In this document: positions 35,811 through 45,374 of the stretch, in pieces
Numbering within the stretch: position 1 is the stretch's first letter
Layout: the number at the start of each line of letters is the position of its first letter
NCBI GenBank assembly: GCA_963790065.1
Contig: CAWBNK010000001.1
Span: 124,001 to 188,000 of the forward strand
DNA from: Palsa-504 sp963790065
GTDB lineage: Bacteria > Actinomycetota > Actinomycetes > Streptosporangiales > Streptosporangiaceae
Direction: 5' to 3'
DNA length: 64,000 bases
Made by a program: the position numbers and the translations under genes
The notes under the pieces: model-generated
Told to the model about the DNA's origin: nothing
What the model saw: the letters and a program-made list of their open reading frames with translations, nothing else
Database searches by the model: none

Positions 35811-35998
35811 CCGTAAGTGACGACTGACACGCCGTCCCACGTCATTGTCCGTTAACCCTCAATTCGGTGCGAGCTGACGGCTACTATGGGGCAGCCGGCG
35901 CGAAGAAGGCAGGCCGGCCTGCTGTTTACCCGGGGCCTGCGGGGTCAGCGAAGGGGCCGGAAGATTTCCGGCAGGCTCTAAAGAGTCGGGAGGCGGTC

Positions 35999-37720
35999 GT
36001 GACCAACGCGACCACCGGCAGCGAACGGGTCATTCCCGGTCAGCGGCAGCCGGCGAGGGGACAGGCCACGCTGCTGACGCGGCTCATCCAGCCGGTGCGT
36101 ACGCACTGGCAGTTCAGCGTCGTGCTGCTCGCCGCGTTCGTGGCACGCATCGTGGTCGTGCTCGGCTACCCGCCCGTGTTCTGGTTCAGCGACTCCTATA
36201 ACTACGTCTACGACGCGGTCACCCATATCCCGGACGCGGTCCGGCCGAACGGGTACCCGTTCCTCCTTGACCTCCTGCTCCCGCTGCACAGCGACTACGC
36301 GATCTCGCTGCTCCAGGCCGCGATGGGACTCGGCGTCGGCGTGGCGATCTACGCGCTGCTCCGTCATCGCGGGCTGCCCTGGTGGGGCGCCTCGCTGCCC
36401 ACGCTGCCCGTGCTGTTCGACTCCTACGAACTGCACCTGGAGCACCTGATCGCTGCCGACACCCTGTTCATGTTCCTGGTGACCGTGGCCGTGGTCATGC
36501 TGTGCTGGAGCGACCGGCCGTCGGTCCTGGCCATGGGGGTCGCCGGCCTGCTGATCGGCTACGCCACCCTGGTCCGGTCCGTCGGCGAGCCGCTGCTCGC
36601 CGTGGTCTTCGTGGCCATGCTGGTCCGGTGGGTCGGCTGGCGCCGCCTGGCGGCGCTGGCCATAGCGGGCATCGTGCCCATCGCCGCGTACATGGTCTGG
36701 TTCCACGGCTCCTACGGCAAGTACGCGCTGAGCGAGTCGTCGGGCGCGTTCCTGTACAGCCGGGTCAGCACGTTCGCTGAGTGCTCGAGCATGAAGCTGC
36801 CCGCCAGCCTGGAGTTCCTGTGTGACTCCACCAAGCCGGAATACCGCCCGGTCGCCGCCGAGTACATCTGGGCCGACTACGAGCTGCAGCCCTATCAGAA
36901 CACCAGGACGCCGGTGTACACGAAGCTCGGCTCGGATACCGCGAAGCGGTTCACGCCCGGGATCAATCACGATATGCGCGACTTCGCCGAACAAGCCATC
37001 GAAGCCCAGCCGGTAGCCTACGCGAGTGCGGTGGCCAACGACGTCCTGCACACCTTCGGCTGGTTCCGGCAGCCTGATCCGAACGATTACTACGGGAACG
37101 GCCCGAATTTCTCGTTCGTCACCGGCGCGGTCATGAACGCCAATGTGCCCTGGTACGCCACCCCGGTCGTGCTGCCGGGCGGGTCACACTCGTGCACCGG
37201 GACCTGCCTGACGAAAGACAACCAGGCTCGCATCATGCAGAGCGCGGAAAGGGACTTCGCCGGCGGCCAGGGGCTCGAGGGACTGGGGCTCACTCAGGCT
37301 GTCCAGCCGTGGGCCCGGCTGCTTGAGATCTACCAGAAGGTCATTTACCTGCGCGGGACGATGCTGGCCATCATCGTGCTGATCGGCGCCGCGGGCGTGC
37401 TGGCCCGCTGGCGCCGGTGGGGCGGCATCGCCCTGCTGCCCTGGCTGGTCGGAGCGCTGCTGATCGTGCTGCCCCCGATGACCTCTGGGTTCAGCTACCG
37501 CTACGTGCTCGCCGCGGTGCCGGTGACCTGCCTGGCCGCGGGCCTGGTCTTCGCCCGCTCCTCGAGGCAGGCCGTGTTGGCCCGGGGGGACGACACGGCC
37601 AGCTCCCGGGGGGATTCCATCCCCTCGGACCCCCCTGGCAAACCCGCTCGCTCAGTGCGCGCCCTGGCGGCCGATCTGCGGCGGCACTTTGGCCGCGGCG
37701 GCACTGTCAATCAGGAATAG
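35999..37720 (+). CDS. GT-C-like multispanning membrane glycosyltransferase candidate
   Basis: A 573-residue integral membrane protein. Residues 45-65 form the first helix. The first loop has FWFSDSYNYVYDAVTHI, with acidic residues expected for a lipid-linked-sugar glycosyltransferase. About eight further helices follow to residue 270, then an extracytoplasmic domain (about 275-455) and three C-terminal helices. GTG 35999 follows GGGAGGCGG; an upstream in-frame start is unsupported. The last 69 bases overlap the convergent pgl gene. The donor and acceptor are unknown. Confidence 0.7.
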   Translation: MTNATTGSERVIPGQRQPARGQATLLTRLIQPVRTHWQFSVVLLAAFVARIVVVLGYPPVFWFSDSYNYVYDAVTHIPDAVRPNGYPFLLDLLLPLHSDYAISLLQAAMGLGVGVAIYALLRHRGLPWWGASLPTLPVLFDSYELHLEHLIAADTLFMFLVTVAVVMLCWSDRPSVLAMGVAGLLIGYATLVRSVGEPLLAVVFVAMLVRWVGWRRLAALAIAGIVPIAAYMVWFHGSYGKYALSESSGAFLYSRVSTFAECSSMKLPASLEFLCDSTKPEYRPVAAEYIWADYELQPYQNTRTPVYTKLGSDTAKRFTPGINHDMRDFAEQAIEAQPVAYASAVANDVLHTFGWFRQPDPNDYYGNGPNFSFVTGAVMNANVPWYATPVVLPGGSHSCTGTCLTKDNQARIMQSAERDFAGGQGLEGLGLTQAVQPWARLLEIYQKVIYLRGTMLAIIVLIGAAGVLARWRRWGGIALLPWLVGALLIVLPPMTSGFSYRYVLAAVPVTCLAAGLVFARSSRQAVLARGDDTASSRGDSIPSDPPGKPARSVRALAADLRRHFGRGGTVNQE

Positions 37721-38431
37721 CGTCCGCTGCCTGCCGCGCGCGCCCGCGGCGGGTACCTGAACCGGGCCGGCCTCCGACAGGGCCATCGCGATGGCGTTGG
37801 CCTTCTCGGCTCCCGAGGCCAGGATCCAGACCTCCCGCGCGGCCTGGATCGAGGGCAGGGTCAGGGATAGTCTGATCGGCGGCGGCTTGGGCGCGCCTCT
37901 GACCGCGACGACCGGCCGTTCGTCGTAGAGCGCCGGCATGCCGGGAAACAGCGACGCCACGTGGGCCTCGGGGCCGATGCCGAGCATCAGCACGTCGAAG
38001 GCCGGTACCTGGCCATGATCTTCCGGCTCGGTCGCGGCGGCCAGCCACGACGCGTACCTGGCCGCCGCCGCCTCCGGGTCGTCGCCGTCCGGGCCGTCCG
38101 GGCCTGGCATCGGGTGGACCCGGGCCGGGTCGGCGTCGACATGGTCGAGGAGCGCCGAGCGGGCGCCGGTCTCGTTCCGCTCCGGGTTACCGGCCGGCAC
38201 GAACCGCTCGTCGCCCCACCAGATGTCCAGGTGCCGCCATTCGATGGCATCCCGCGCCGGAGTCGCGGCCAGCTCGGCCAGCACCGCGGTGCCGATGCCG
38301 CCCCCGGTCAGTACCACCGAGGCGGCGCCGCGGGCGGCCACGGAGTCGACCAGCCTGGTGACCAGGCGCGCCGCCGCCGCCTTGGCCAGCAGCTGCGCAT
38401 CCCGGTGCACGATAACCTCGGGCACGCTCAC
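37652..38431 (-). CDS. pgl: 6-phosphogluconolactonase
   Basis: A 259-residue lactonase of the oxidative pentose phosphate pathway. The sugar-phosphate motif TGGGIGTAVLAEL, WWGDERFVP and the GIGPEAHVASLFPG loop are present. In most family members the last motif is GxGxDGHxASLFPG, so Glu-Ala here is a modest variation. The GTG at 38431 is 3 bases after the opcA stop. It is last in the order zwf-opcA-pgl on this strand. Confidence 0.92.
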   Translation of the reverse strand: MSVPEVIVHRDAQLLAKAAAARLVTRLVDSVAARGAASVVLTGGGIGTAVLAELAATPARDAIEWRHLDIWWGDERFVPAGNPERNETGARSALLDHVDADPARVHPMPGPDGPDGDDPEAAAARYASWLAAATEPEDHGQVPAFDVLMLGIGPEAHVASLFPGMPALYDERPVVAVRGAPKPPPIRLSLTLPSIQAAREVWILASGAEKANAIAMALSEAGPVQVPAAGARGRQRTLFLIDSAAAAKVPPQIGRQGAH

Positions 38432-38434
38432 CGG

Positions 38435-39337
38435 TTAGTGCTTGCTGGCCAGCGCCCGGAGGGTCTCCGCATAGACCTCGTCGGGTTCCAGCCTGCGCAG
38501 TTCCTCGGCGATCAGCTCGGCGGTGTCCCGGCGATGCAGCGCGACCCGCCGTTCCGGGCGGCCGGGCCAGGACAGGGTGGCCGTCCGGCCGTCCGGACGG
38601 GAGATCGCGACCTTCCCGTCGGGGGTATCGAAGCCGACCTCGGTGATACCCGGGCCGCCGGATTCGCCGCGCCGTACCTCGATGCCTAGCCGCAGCCCGA
38701 GCCAGGCGGCGATCAGGTCCGCGGTCGGGTTGTCCGGCTCGGCCAGCACCTCCCCGCTGAGCAGCTCAGGATAGGGCTGGTCCAGGGTGGCGGCCAGCAG
38801 AGACCGCCAGGGTGTCGACCTGGTCCAGCTCAGGTCGGTGTCGCCCGGCTGGTAGGCCTTGGCCAGGGTCAGGAGTACCTCCAGCGGCGTGTCGCTGGCC
38901 GCCGCGTCCGTCACGCGGCGCTGAGCCACGGCGCCGAGCGGGTCGGAGTGCGGCGCGGGCGGCGCGTCGTCCGGCCACCAGGTCACCACGGGAACGTCGG
39001 GCGCGAGCAGCGGCGCCACCACCGAGTCGGCGTGCTGGCCGAGCGGGCCGTACATGCGCAGCAGGATGGTCTCACCCGGACCGTTCTCGCCCACCCGGAT
39101 CTCGGCGTCCAGCCGGGACTCGTTCTTGGGCCTGCGGGTGATGACGGCAAGGACCCGGCTCGGATGCTCGCGGCCCGCCTGGTTGGCGGCCCGGACGGCG
39201 TCGTACTGCGCTGACTCGTCGGTGACGATGATCAGCGTCAGCACCATGCCGGAAGCCGGGCCGCCCATCCGGCGGCGGGCCTGGGTCAGCGCGCCGTAGA
39301 TGGCGCCGGTCGTGGTGTCGGTCAGGTCGATGGTCAT
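38435..39337 (-). CDS. opcA: Glucose-6-phosphate dehydrogenase assembly protein OpcA
   Basis: A 300-residue protein typical of actinobacteria and cyanobacteria, always beside zwf. Motifs include VLTLIIVTDE near residue 35, RVLAVITRRPKN, VVTWWPDDAPP and SWPGRPERRVALHRRDTAELIAEELRRLEPDEVY. It stabilises or redox-activates Zwf oligomers. It has 300 residues, the usual size. Confidence 0.94.
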   Translation of the reverse strand: MTIDLTDTTTGAIYGALTQARRRMGGPASGMVLTLIIVTDESAQYDAVRAANQAGREHPSRVLAVITRRPKNESRLDAEIRVGENGPGETILLRMYGPLGQHADSVVAPLLAPDVPVVTWWPDDAPPAPHSDPLGAVAQRRVTDAAASDTPLEVLLTLAKAYQPGDTDLSWTRSTPWRSLLAATLDQPYPELLSGEVLAEPDNPTADLIAAWLGLRLGIEVRRGESGGPGITEVGFDTPDGKVAISRPDGRTATLSWPGRPERRVALHRRDTAELIAEELRRLEPDEVYAETLRALASKH

Positions 39338-39362
39338 CGCGGCCCTCTTTGCCCTATTAGCC

Positions 39363-40961
39363 CTACAAGCGCCGCCATGCGCGCCCGTCCCGTGCCATCA
39401 TCGCTTCCGCTGACGCCGGGCCCGCGGAGCCGGCCGGATACTGGTCCGGCTTGGTGAAGGAGGCCCAGAATTCCTCCACCGGGTCCAGGATCCGCCAGCC
39501 GAGCTCGACCTCCTGCTGACGCGGGAACAGGGGCGGGTCGCCGATGAGCACGTCGAGCAGCAGCCGCTCGTAGGCCTCGGGGCTCGATTCGGTGAAGGAC
39601 TCGCCGTAGGCGAAGTCCATGTTCACGTCCCTGACCTCCATCGCGGTCCCCGGCACCTTCGAGCCGAACCTGACCGTGATGCCCTCGTCCGGCTGGATCC
39701 TGATCACCAGCGCGTTCTGGCCGAGCTCCTCGGTATCGGTGGCGGAGAACGGCAGATGCGGCGCGCGCTGGAAGATCAGCGCGATCTCCGTCATCCGGCG
39801 CGGCAGGCGCTTGCCCGCCCGCAGGTAGAACGGAACGCCTGCCCAGCGCCTGGTGTCGACACCCAGCCGCAACGCGGCGTAGGTCTCGGTCCGGGAGTCG
39901 GCCGGGATGCCATCCTCCTCCAGGAAGCCACGGACCTGGTGCCCGCCCTGCCAGCCTGCCGAGTACTGCCCGCGTGCGGTGCCGGTGGCCAGATCCGCGG
40001 GCAGCCGCACCGCGGACAGCACCTTCTCCTTCTCCATCCGGAGCGAGTCGGCGTCGAAGGCCGCCGGCTCCTCCATCGCCATCAGCGCCAGGAGCTGCAG
40101 CAAGTGGTTCTGGATCACGTCGCGGGCAGCCCCGATGCCGTCGTAGTAGCCGGCCCGGCCGCCGATGCCGATGTCCTCGGCCATCGTGATCTGCACGTGG
40201 TCGACGTAGCCGCGGTTCCAGATCGGCTCGTACATCTCGTTGGCGAACCGCAGCGCCAGGATGTTCTGTACCGTCTCCTTGCCGAGGTAGTGGTCGATGC
40301 GGAACACCGACTCCGGCGGGAAGACCTCGTCCAGGATGGCGTTGAGCTCGCGCGCGCTGGCCAGGTCGTGGCCGAACGGCTTCTCGATCACCACGCGGCG
40401 CCAGCCGTGGCCGCCGGAGTCCGACAGGCCGCTGCGCTTCAGCTGCTGCACCACGGTGGGGAACTGGCTCGGCGGGATCGACAGGTAGAACGCGTAGTTC
40501 CCGCCGGTGCCCCGCTCGGCGTCCAGCTTGTGCACGCAGTCGGCCAGCTGGTCGAACGCATCGTCGTCACTGAACGACCCGGACACGAACCTGACACCCT
40601 CGCTGAGCTGCTCCCACACCGCGTCGCGGAACGGCGTGCGGGCGTACTCCTTCACCGCCTGGTAGGTGACCTGGGCGAAATCCTCGTCTTCCCAGTCCCG
40701 GCGGGCGAAGCCCACGAACGAGAAGCCCGGCGGCAGCAGGCCGCGGTTGGCCAGGTCGTAGATGGCCGGCATCAGCTTCTTGCGGGCCAGGTCGCCGGTG
40801 ACGCCGAACATGACGAGCACGCACGGCCCGGCCACCCGCGGGATGCGCCGGTCCCGCGGGTCGCGCAGCGGGTTGACCGGTCCGGCCAGCTCATCAAGGC
40901 CCGCGATGACACCGGGGTTGGCCGGGGCCAGGCCCGCCGGGCTTCCTGGCTCGGCCGTCAT
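39363..40961 (-). CDS. zwf: Glucose-6-phosphate 1-dehydrogenase
   Basis: A 532-residue enzyme that oxidises glucose-6-phosphate and yields NADPH. The NADP fold has VMFGVTGDLARKKLMPAIYDL near residue 50, and the active site is RIDHYLGKETVQN. It is longer than the usual ~510 residues at the N-terminus by a stretch of low-complexity residues. It heads the zwf-opcA-pgl group and follows tal on the same strand with a 53-base gap. Confidence 0.96.
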   Translation of the reverse strand: MTAEPGSPAGLAPANPGVIAGLDELAGPVNPLRDPRDRRIPRVAGPCVLVMFGVTGDLARKKLMPAIYDLANRGLLPPGFSFVGFARRDWEDEDFAQVTYQAVKEYARTPFRDAVWEQLSEGVRFVSGSFSDDDAFDQLADCVHKLDAERGTGGNYAFYLSIPPSQFPTVVQQLKRSGLSDSGGHGWRRVVIEKPFGHDLASARELNAILDEVFPPESVFRIDHYLGKETVQNILALRFANEMYEPIWNRGYVDHVQITMAEDIGIGGRAGYYDGIGAARDVIQNHLLQLLALMAMEEPAAFDADSLRMEKEKVLSAVRLPADLATGTARGQYSAGWQGGHQVRGFLEEDGIPADSRTETYAALRLGVDTRRWAGVPFYLRAGKRLPRRMTEIALIFQRAPHLPFSATDTEELGQNALVIRIQPDEGITVRFGSKVPGTAMEVRDVNMDFAYGESFTESSPEAYERLLLDVLIGDPPLFPRQQEVELGWRILDPVEEFWASFTKPDQYPAGSAGPASAEAMMARDGRAWRRL

Positions 40962-41014
40962 CCGTGACCTCCGGTCATGCTAGAACTACCGCCAACCCCT
41001 GTGGTCATCTGAGT

Positions 41015-42118
41015 TCAGAGCCCCATCTTCGTTCTGATCGTGTCGAGCAGTTCGTTCCACGACGCTTCGAACTTCTGCACGCCCTCGGTCTCTAGGACGC
41101 CGACCACGTCGTCGTACCCGATGCCGAGCTTCTCCAGGTCGGCGAAGACCTGCCGGGACGCGTCGTAGGTGCCGTGGATGGTGTCGCCGATCAGCTTGCC
41201 GTGGTCGGCCGTGGCCTTGATCGTGCCCTCGGGCATGGTGTTGACCGTGTCGGCGGCGACCAGGTCGACGACGTACATGGTGTCGCCGAAGGACGGGTCC
41301 TTGACCGAGGTGGAGGCCCACAGCGGCCGCTGGAGGTTGGCGCCCTGGCCGGCCAGGGCCTGCCAGCGGTCCGTCGCGACCCGCTGCTCGAACAGCTCGT
41401 AGGCCAGCCGCGCGTTCGCGACGGCCGCCTTGCCGCGCAGCGCCTCGGCTTCGGGCGTGCCCAGCTTGTCGAGCCTCTGGTCGACCTCGGTGTCCACCCG
41501 GCTGACGAAGAACGAGGCCACCGAGCGGATCTTGGACAGGTCATGCCCGGCCGCCGCGGCCTTCTCCAGTCCCTCCAGGTAGGCGTCGATAACCCGGCCG
41601 TACCGCTCCAGCCCGAAGATCAGCGTGACGTTGACGCTGATCCCTTCGGAGATGCACTGGGTGATCGCGGGCAGCCCTTCGACGGTGGCCGGGATCTTGA
41701 TGAGCAGGTTCGGCCGGTCCACCATCCACCACAGCGCGCGCGCTTCGGCGATGGTCTTCTGGGTTTCCCTGGCCAGCCGGGGATCCACTTCGAGGGACAC
41801 CCGGCCGTCGAGGCCGCCGGTCGATTCGTACACGGGGCGGAACACGTCGCAGGCCCAGCGGATGTCGTACGTCGTGATCATCCGGGATGCCTCGTCGACG
41901 CCCACGCCGCGGGTCTTCAGGTCGGCGATCTGCTCGTCGTAGGCGGTCCCTGAGGTCAGCGCCTTGGCGAAGATCGTCGGGTTGGAGGTTACGCCGACCA
42001 CGTGCATGTCGTCGATCAGCGCCTGCAGGTTGCCGGTCCGCAACCGGTCGCGGCTGATGTCATCCAGCCACACCGATACGCCGGCCTCGGATAGCTGCCC
42101 GAGAACGTCAACTGACAC
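41015..42118 (-). CDS. tal: Transaldolase
   Basis: A 367-residue transaldolase of the non-oxidative pentose phosphate pathway. The actinobacterial long form has WLDDISRDRL at the N-terminus, GVTSNPTIF, the Schiff-base lysine in LLIKIPAT, and the C-terminal RPLWASTSVKDPSFGDTMYVVDL. The GTG at 42118 is preceded by AAAGGAAAG; the longer upstream frame is not coding. It is one of the operon tkt-tal-zwf-opcA-pgl. Confidence 0.95.
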   Translation of the reverse strand: MSVDVLGQLSEAGVSVWLDDISRDRLRTGNLQALIDDMHVVGVTSNPTIFAKALTSGTAYDEQIADLKTRGVGVDEASRMITTYDIRWACDVFRPVYESTGGLDGRVSLEVDPRLARETQKTIAEARALWWMVDRPNLLIKIPATVEGLPAITQCISEGISVNVTLIFGLERYGRVIDAYLEGLEKAAAAGHDLSKIRSVASFFVSRVDTEVDQRLDKLGTPEAEALRGKAAVANARLAYELFEQRVATDRWQALAGQGANLQRPLWASTSVKDPSFGDTMYVVDLVAADTVNTMPEGTIKATADHGKLIGDTIHGTYDASRQVFADLEKLGIGYDDVVGVLETEGVQKFEASWNELLDTIRTKMGL

Positions 42119-42165
42119 CGTTGCTTTCCTTTCCCTGCGTGCCGCGGGCCGGACCCATGATCGGG

Positions 42166-44256
42166 TTACGCCCTGACCCGGGCCAGACTGTCGCGTGCGG
42201 CAGCGGCTACCCGCTCCGCGGTGAGGCCGAACTCCTGGTAGATCTTCTGGTATGCGGCGGAAGCGCCGAAGTGGTCTACGCCAATTGAAGCGCCTGCATC
42301 CCCGACGAACAACCGCCAGGGCGCGGTAATGCCCGCCTCCACGGAAACCCGGGCGCGGACGGTGGGCGGGAGCACCTCGCGCCGGTAGGACTCGTCCTGG
42401 TCGTTGAACCACTCCACGCACGGCATGGACACCACCCGGGCCGAGATGCCGTCGGCCGCCAACTGCTCGCGGGCGTCCAGCGCGATCGGAACCTCGCTGC
42501 CGGTGCCGATCAGGATGACGTCGCTGCCCTCGGCCAGCACGTAACCGCCGCGGGCGGCGTCCTCGGCGCTGGCCAGGCCCTGGGCGTTACCTGCCGACCG
42601 GTCGAAGACCGGCACGTTCTGCCGGGTCAGGCACAGCGCGGCCGGCCGGGCCCGTTCCAGAATCGTCCGCCAGGCCACGACGGTCTCGTTCGCGTCGCCC
42701 GGCCTGATCACCTCCAGGTGCGGGATAGCGCGCAGCGCCCACAGGTGCTCGATCGGCTGGTGGGTCGGCCCGTCTTCGCCCAGGCCGACCGAGTCGTGCG
42801 TCCATACGTAGGTGACCGGCAGCTCCATCAAGGACGTGAGCCGAACCGAACCCCGCATGTAGTCGCTGAACACCAGGAACGTCCCGCCGTAGGGACGGGT
42901 GCCGCCGTGCAGCGCGATGCCGTTGAGGATGGAGCCCATCCCGTGCTCGCGGATGCCGAAGTGCATCGTGCGCCCGTACGGGTTGCCCGGCCACATCGCG
43001 GTCTGGTGTTCCACCGGGATGAACGAGGGCTCGCCCGCCATCGTGGTGAGGTTGCTCTCCGCCAGGTCGGCCGAGCCGCCCCACAGCTCGGGCAGCACCG
43101 GGGCCAGGGCGGACAGGACCGTGCCCGATGCCTTACGGGTCGCGATGCCCCTGGCGTCGGCGGGGAACGAGGGCAGTACATCAGTCCACCCGGCCGGAAG
43201 CGCGTGCGCGGCCAGCCGGTCGAACAGGGCCTTGCGGTCCGGGTTGGCCTCGGCCCACGCGGCGAAGGGCCCTTCCCACTCCGCGTGCAGGGCCTTGCCG
43301 CGCTCGGCGACGTGGCGGGCGCGGGCCAGCGCCTCGTCCTCGACGGGGAAGTCGACCGCCGGATCGAAGCCGAGGACCTCCTTGGTCGCCGCCACCTCGT
43401 CCGCGCCGAGCGCTGATCCGTGCGCGGCCCCGGTGTTCTGCTTGTGCGGGGCCGGCCAGCCGATGATCGTCCGCAGGGCGATGAAGGAGGGCGCCTCGGT
43501 GTTCTCCCGGGCGGTAAGCAGCGCCTGGTACAGCGCCTGCACATCCTCCACGTACCCGTTCGGAGTGCGCCAGCTCAGCCGCTGGACGTGCCAGCCGTAG
43601 GCCTCGTAGCGAGCGCACACGTCCTCGGACTTGGCGATGTTGGTGTTGTCCTCGATGGAGATGTAGTTGTCGTCGTAGAGCACGATGAGGTTGCCGAGCC
43701 GGTGGTGGCCGGCCAGCGCGGCCACCTCGTGGCTGATGCCCTCTTCCATGTCGCCGTCGGAGACGAACGCGTAGATGTGGTGGTCGAACGGGCTGTGCCC
43801 CGGCTCGGCGTCGGGGTCGAACAGGCCGCGTTCGCGGCGCGCGGCCATCGCCATGCCGACCGCGTTGCCGATGCCCTGGCCGAGCGGGCCCGTGGTGGTC
43901 TCGACGCCGGGAGTGAGGCCGTGCTCGGGGTGCCCGGGCGTGATGCTGCCCCAGGTCCGGTAGGCCTCGAGGTCGTCCAGGGTGACCCCGTAGCCGGACA
44001 GGTACAGCTGGATGTACAAGGTGAGGCTGGAATGCCCGCAGGACAGCACGAAGCGATCGCGGCCGGACCACTTGGGATCGGCCGGGTCGTGCCTGAGCAG
44101 GCGCTGGAACAGCAGATAGGCCGCCGGGGCCAGGCTCATCGCTGTGCCCGGGTGTCCTGAGCCCGCTTTCTGGACGGAGTCCATGGCCAGAACCCGGATG
44201 AGATCGACCGCGCGCTCGTCGGCCGGCGTCCAGTCAAGATTGGGCTGAGTGCTCAC
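42166..44256 (-). CDS. tkt: Transketolase
   Basis: A 696-residue thiamine-diphosphate enzyme that moves two-carbon units between sugar phosphates. Recognisable parts are SGHPGTAMSLAPAAYLLFQ near the N-terminus, the ThDP motif SDGDMEEGISHEVA...LIVLYDDNYISIEDNT, and the pyrimidine domain MHFGIREHGMGSILNGIALHGG. It is the first gene of the pentose phosphate operon in the transcription direction. Confidence 0.96.
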   Translation of the reverse strand: MSTQPNLDWTPADERAVDLIRVLAMDSVQKAGSGHPGTAMSLAPAAYLLFQRLLRHDPADPKWSGRDRFVLSCGHSSLTLYIQLYLSGYGVTLDDLEAYRTWGSITPGHPEHGLTPGVETTTGPLGQGIGNAVGMAMAARRERGLFDPDAEPGHSPFDHHIYAFVSDGDMEEGISHEVAALAGHHRLGNLIVLYDDNYISIEDNTNIAKSEDVCARYEAYGWHVQRLSWRTPNGYVEDVQALYQALLTARENTEAPSFIALRTIIGWPAPHKQNTGAAHGSALGADEVAATKEVLGFDPAVDFPVEDEALARARHVAERGKALHAEWEGPFAAWAEANPDRKALFDRLAAHALPAGWTDVLPSFPADARGIATRKASGTVLSALAPVLPELWGGSADLAESNLTTMAGEPSFIPVEHQTAMWPGNPYGRTMHFGIREHGMGSILNGIALHGGTRPYGGTFLVFSDYMRGSVRLTSLMELPVTYVWTHDSVGLGEDGPTHQPIEHLWALRAIPHLEVIRPGDANETVVAWRTILERARPAALCLTRQNVPVFDRSAGNAQGLASAEDAARGGYVLAEGSDVILIGTGSEVPIALDAREQLAADGISARVVSMPCVEWFNDQDESYRREVLPPTVRARVSVEAGITAPWRLFVGDAGASIGVDHFGASAAYQKIYQEFGLTAERVAAAARDSLARVRA

Positions 44257-44265
44257 GGTAGGAGC

Positions 44266-45324
44266 CTATCGGTCCAGCGGCAGCGTTGCTCGGGGGGGAC
44301 GACCCCCCTGACCCCCCGCGGGCTGTCGGTACGGTGCGGCCTGGACCGGGCCCGGAGACGGGTTAAGCAGCGGGCCCCGGTCACGCATGGCCAGGAACAG
44401 TCGCAGGACGGCGATCCAGACCAGTACCGAGCCGGTGACGTGGATCCAGACCAGGCCGGCGGGCAGGTGGGTGAAGTACTGGATGTAGCCGAGCGTGCCC
44501 TGCAGGAACAGCGACCCGATCATGATCCAGCTGGCCCGGACCACCCGGGCCGGAGCGCCGGAAAACCGCAGCCCGACCACCAGCGCGACGGCCAGGCCGG
44601 CCATCAGCCAGCCGATATCGGCGTGCAGCTGGGTGACCCCTTCCAGCGGGAGCTTGTACCTGGGCGTGTCCGCGTGGCCGGCCAGCGGGCCGGTACCGGT
44701 CACCACGGTGCCCGCCGCGAGCATCACGCCGGTCACCGCGACCAGGGCGGCCGAGAGCATCCGCAGGTCACGCCGGACGACTGCGGTCGGCGGATCGGTG
44801 CCCTCGGTGCACCTGACGTGCAGCAGGACGGCGGCGGCCACGATCGACGCGGACACCAGGAAGTGGATGGAGACGGCGGCCGGGTTGAGCTTGGTCAGCA
44901 CGACGATGCCGCCGATCACCGCCTGGGCGATCACCCCGGCCGGCTGGGCCGCCCCGAGCCACACCAGGTCGCGCCGCCGCTGCCCGTTCGGCCGGAACCG
45001 CCAGGCCGCGATGAAGACCAGGGCCACGATGACGACCAGGGGGAAGTTGAGCAGCCTGTTGCCGAACTCGATCCAGGTGTTGAGCAGCGTCTGCCCGGCG
45101 TTCTTGCTGGCCACGATGTCGGCCGCGCTGCACCTCGGCCAGTCGGGGCAGCCGAGGCCGGAGGAGCTGAGCCGGACCGCCGCCCCGGTGGACATGATCG
45201 CGGTGTCGGCGATGACGCCGGCCAGCGCGAGCCGCCGCATCGAGGCGGGCGTCGGCGACAGCACCGGGCTGGCGACCTTTGACGTCCCGAGGCGGGAGAT
45301 CCAGGCGCGGAGGTCGGCGGGCAC
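44266..45324 (-). CDS. ctaA: Heme A synthase (COX15/CtaA)
   Basis: A 352-residue, eight-helix membrane protein that oxidises heme O to heme A for cytochrome aa3 oxidase. The motifs are GAAVRLSSSGLGCPDWPRC, the heme-binding histidines in WIEFGNRLLN/VSIHFLVS and QLHADIGWLM/VWIHVTGS, and a Pro-rich C-terminal tail. The GTG at 45324 has a weak AAGGGC ribosome binding site; ATG 45239 is an alternative. A ctaB gene, usually near ctaA in actinobacteria, is not in this window. Confidence 0.9.
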   Translation of the reverse strand: MPADLRAWISRLGTSKVASPVLSPTPASMRRLALAGVIADTAIMSTGAAVRLSSSGLGCPDWPRCSAADIVASKNAGQTLLNTWIEFGNRLLNFPLVVIVALVFIAAWRFRPNGQRRRDLVWLGAAQPAGVIAQAVIGGIVVLTKLNPAAVSIHFLVSASIVAAAVLLHVRCTEGTDPPTAVVRRDLRMLSAALVAVTGVMLAAGTVVTGTGPLAGHADTPRYKLPLEGVTQLHADIGWLMAGLAVALVVGLRFSGAPARVVRASWIMIGSLFLQGTLGYIQYFTHLPAGLVWIHVTGSVLVWIAVLRLFLAMRDRGPLLNPSPGPVQAAPYRQPAGGQGGRPPRATLPLDR

Positions 45325-45374
45325 GCCCTTATGGTAGAGCGCCCGCCGGAGGCGGCGAGGGCGTCCCCCCGCGG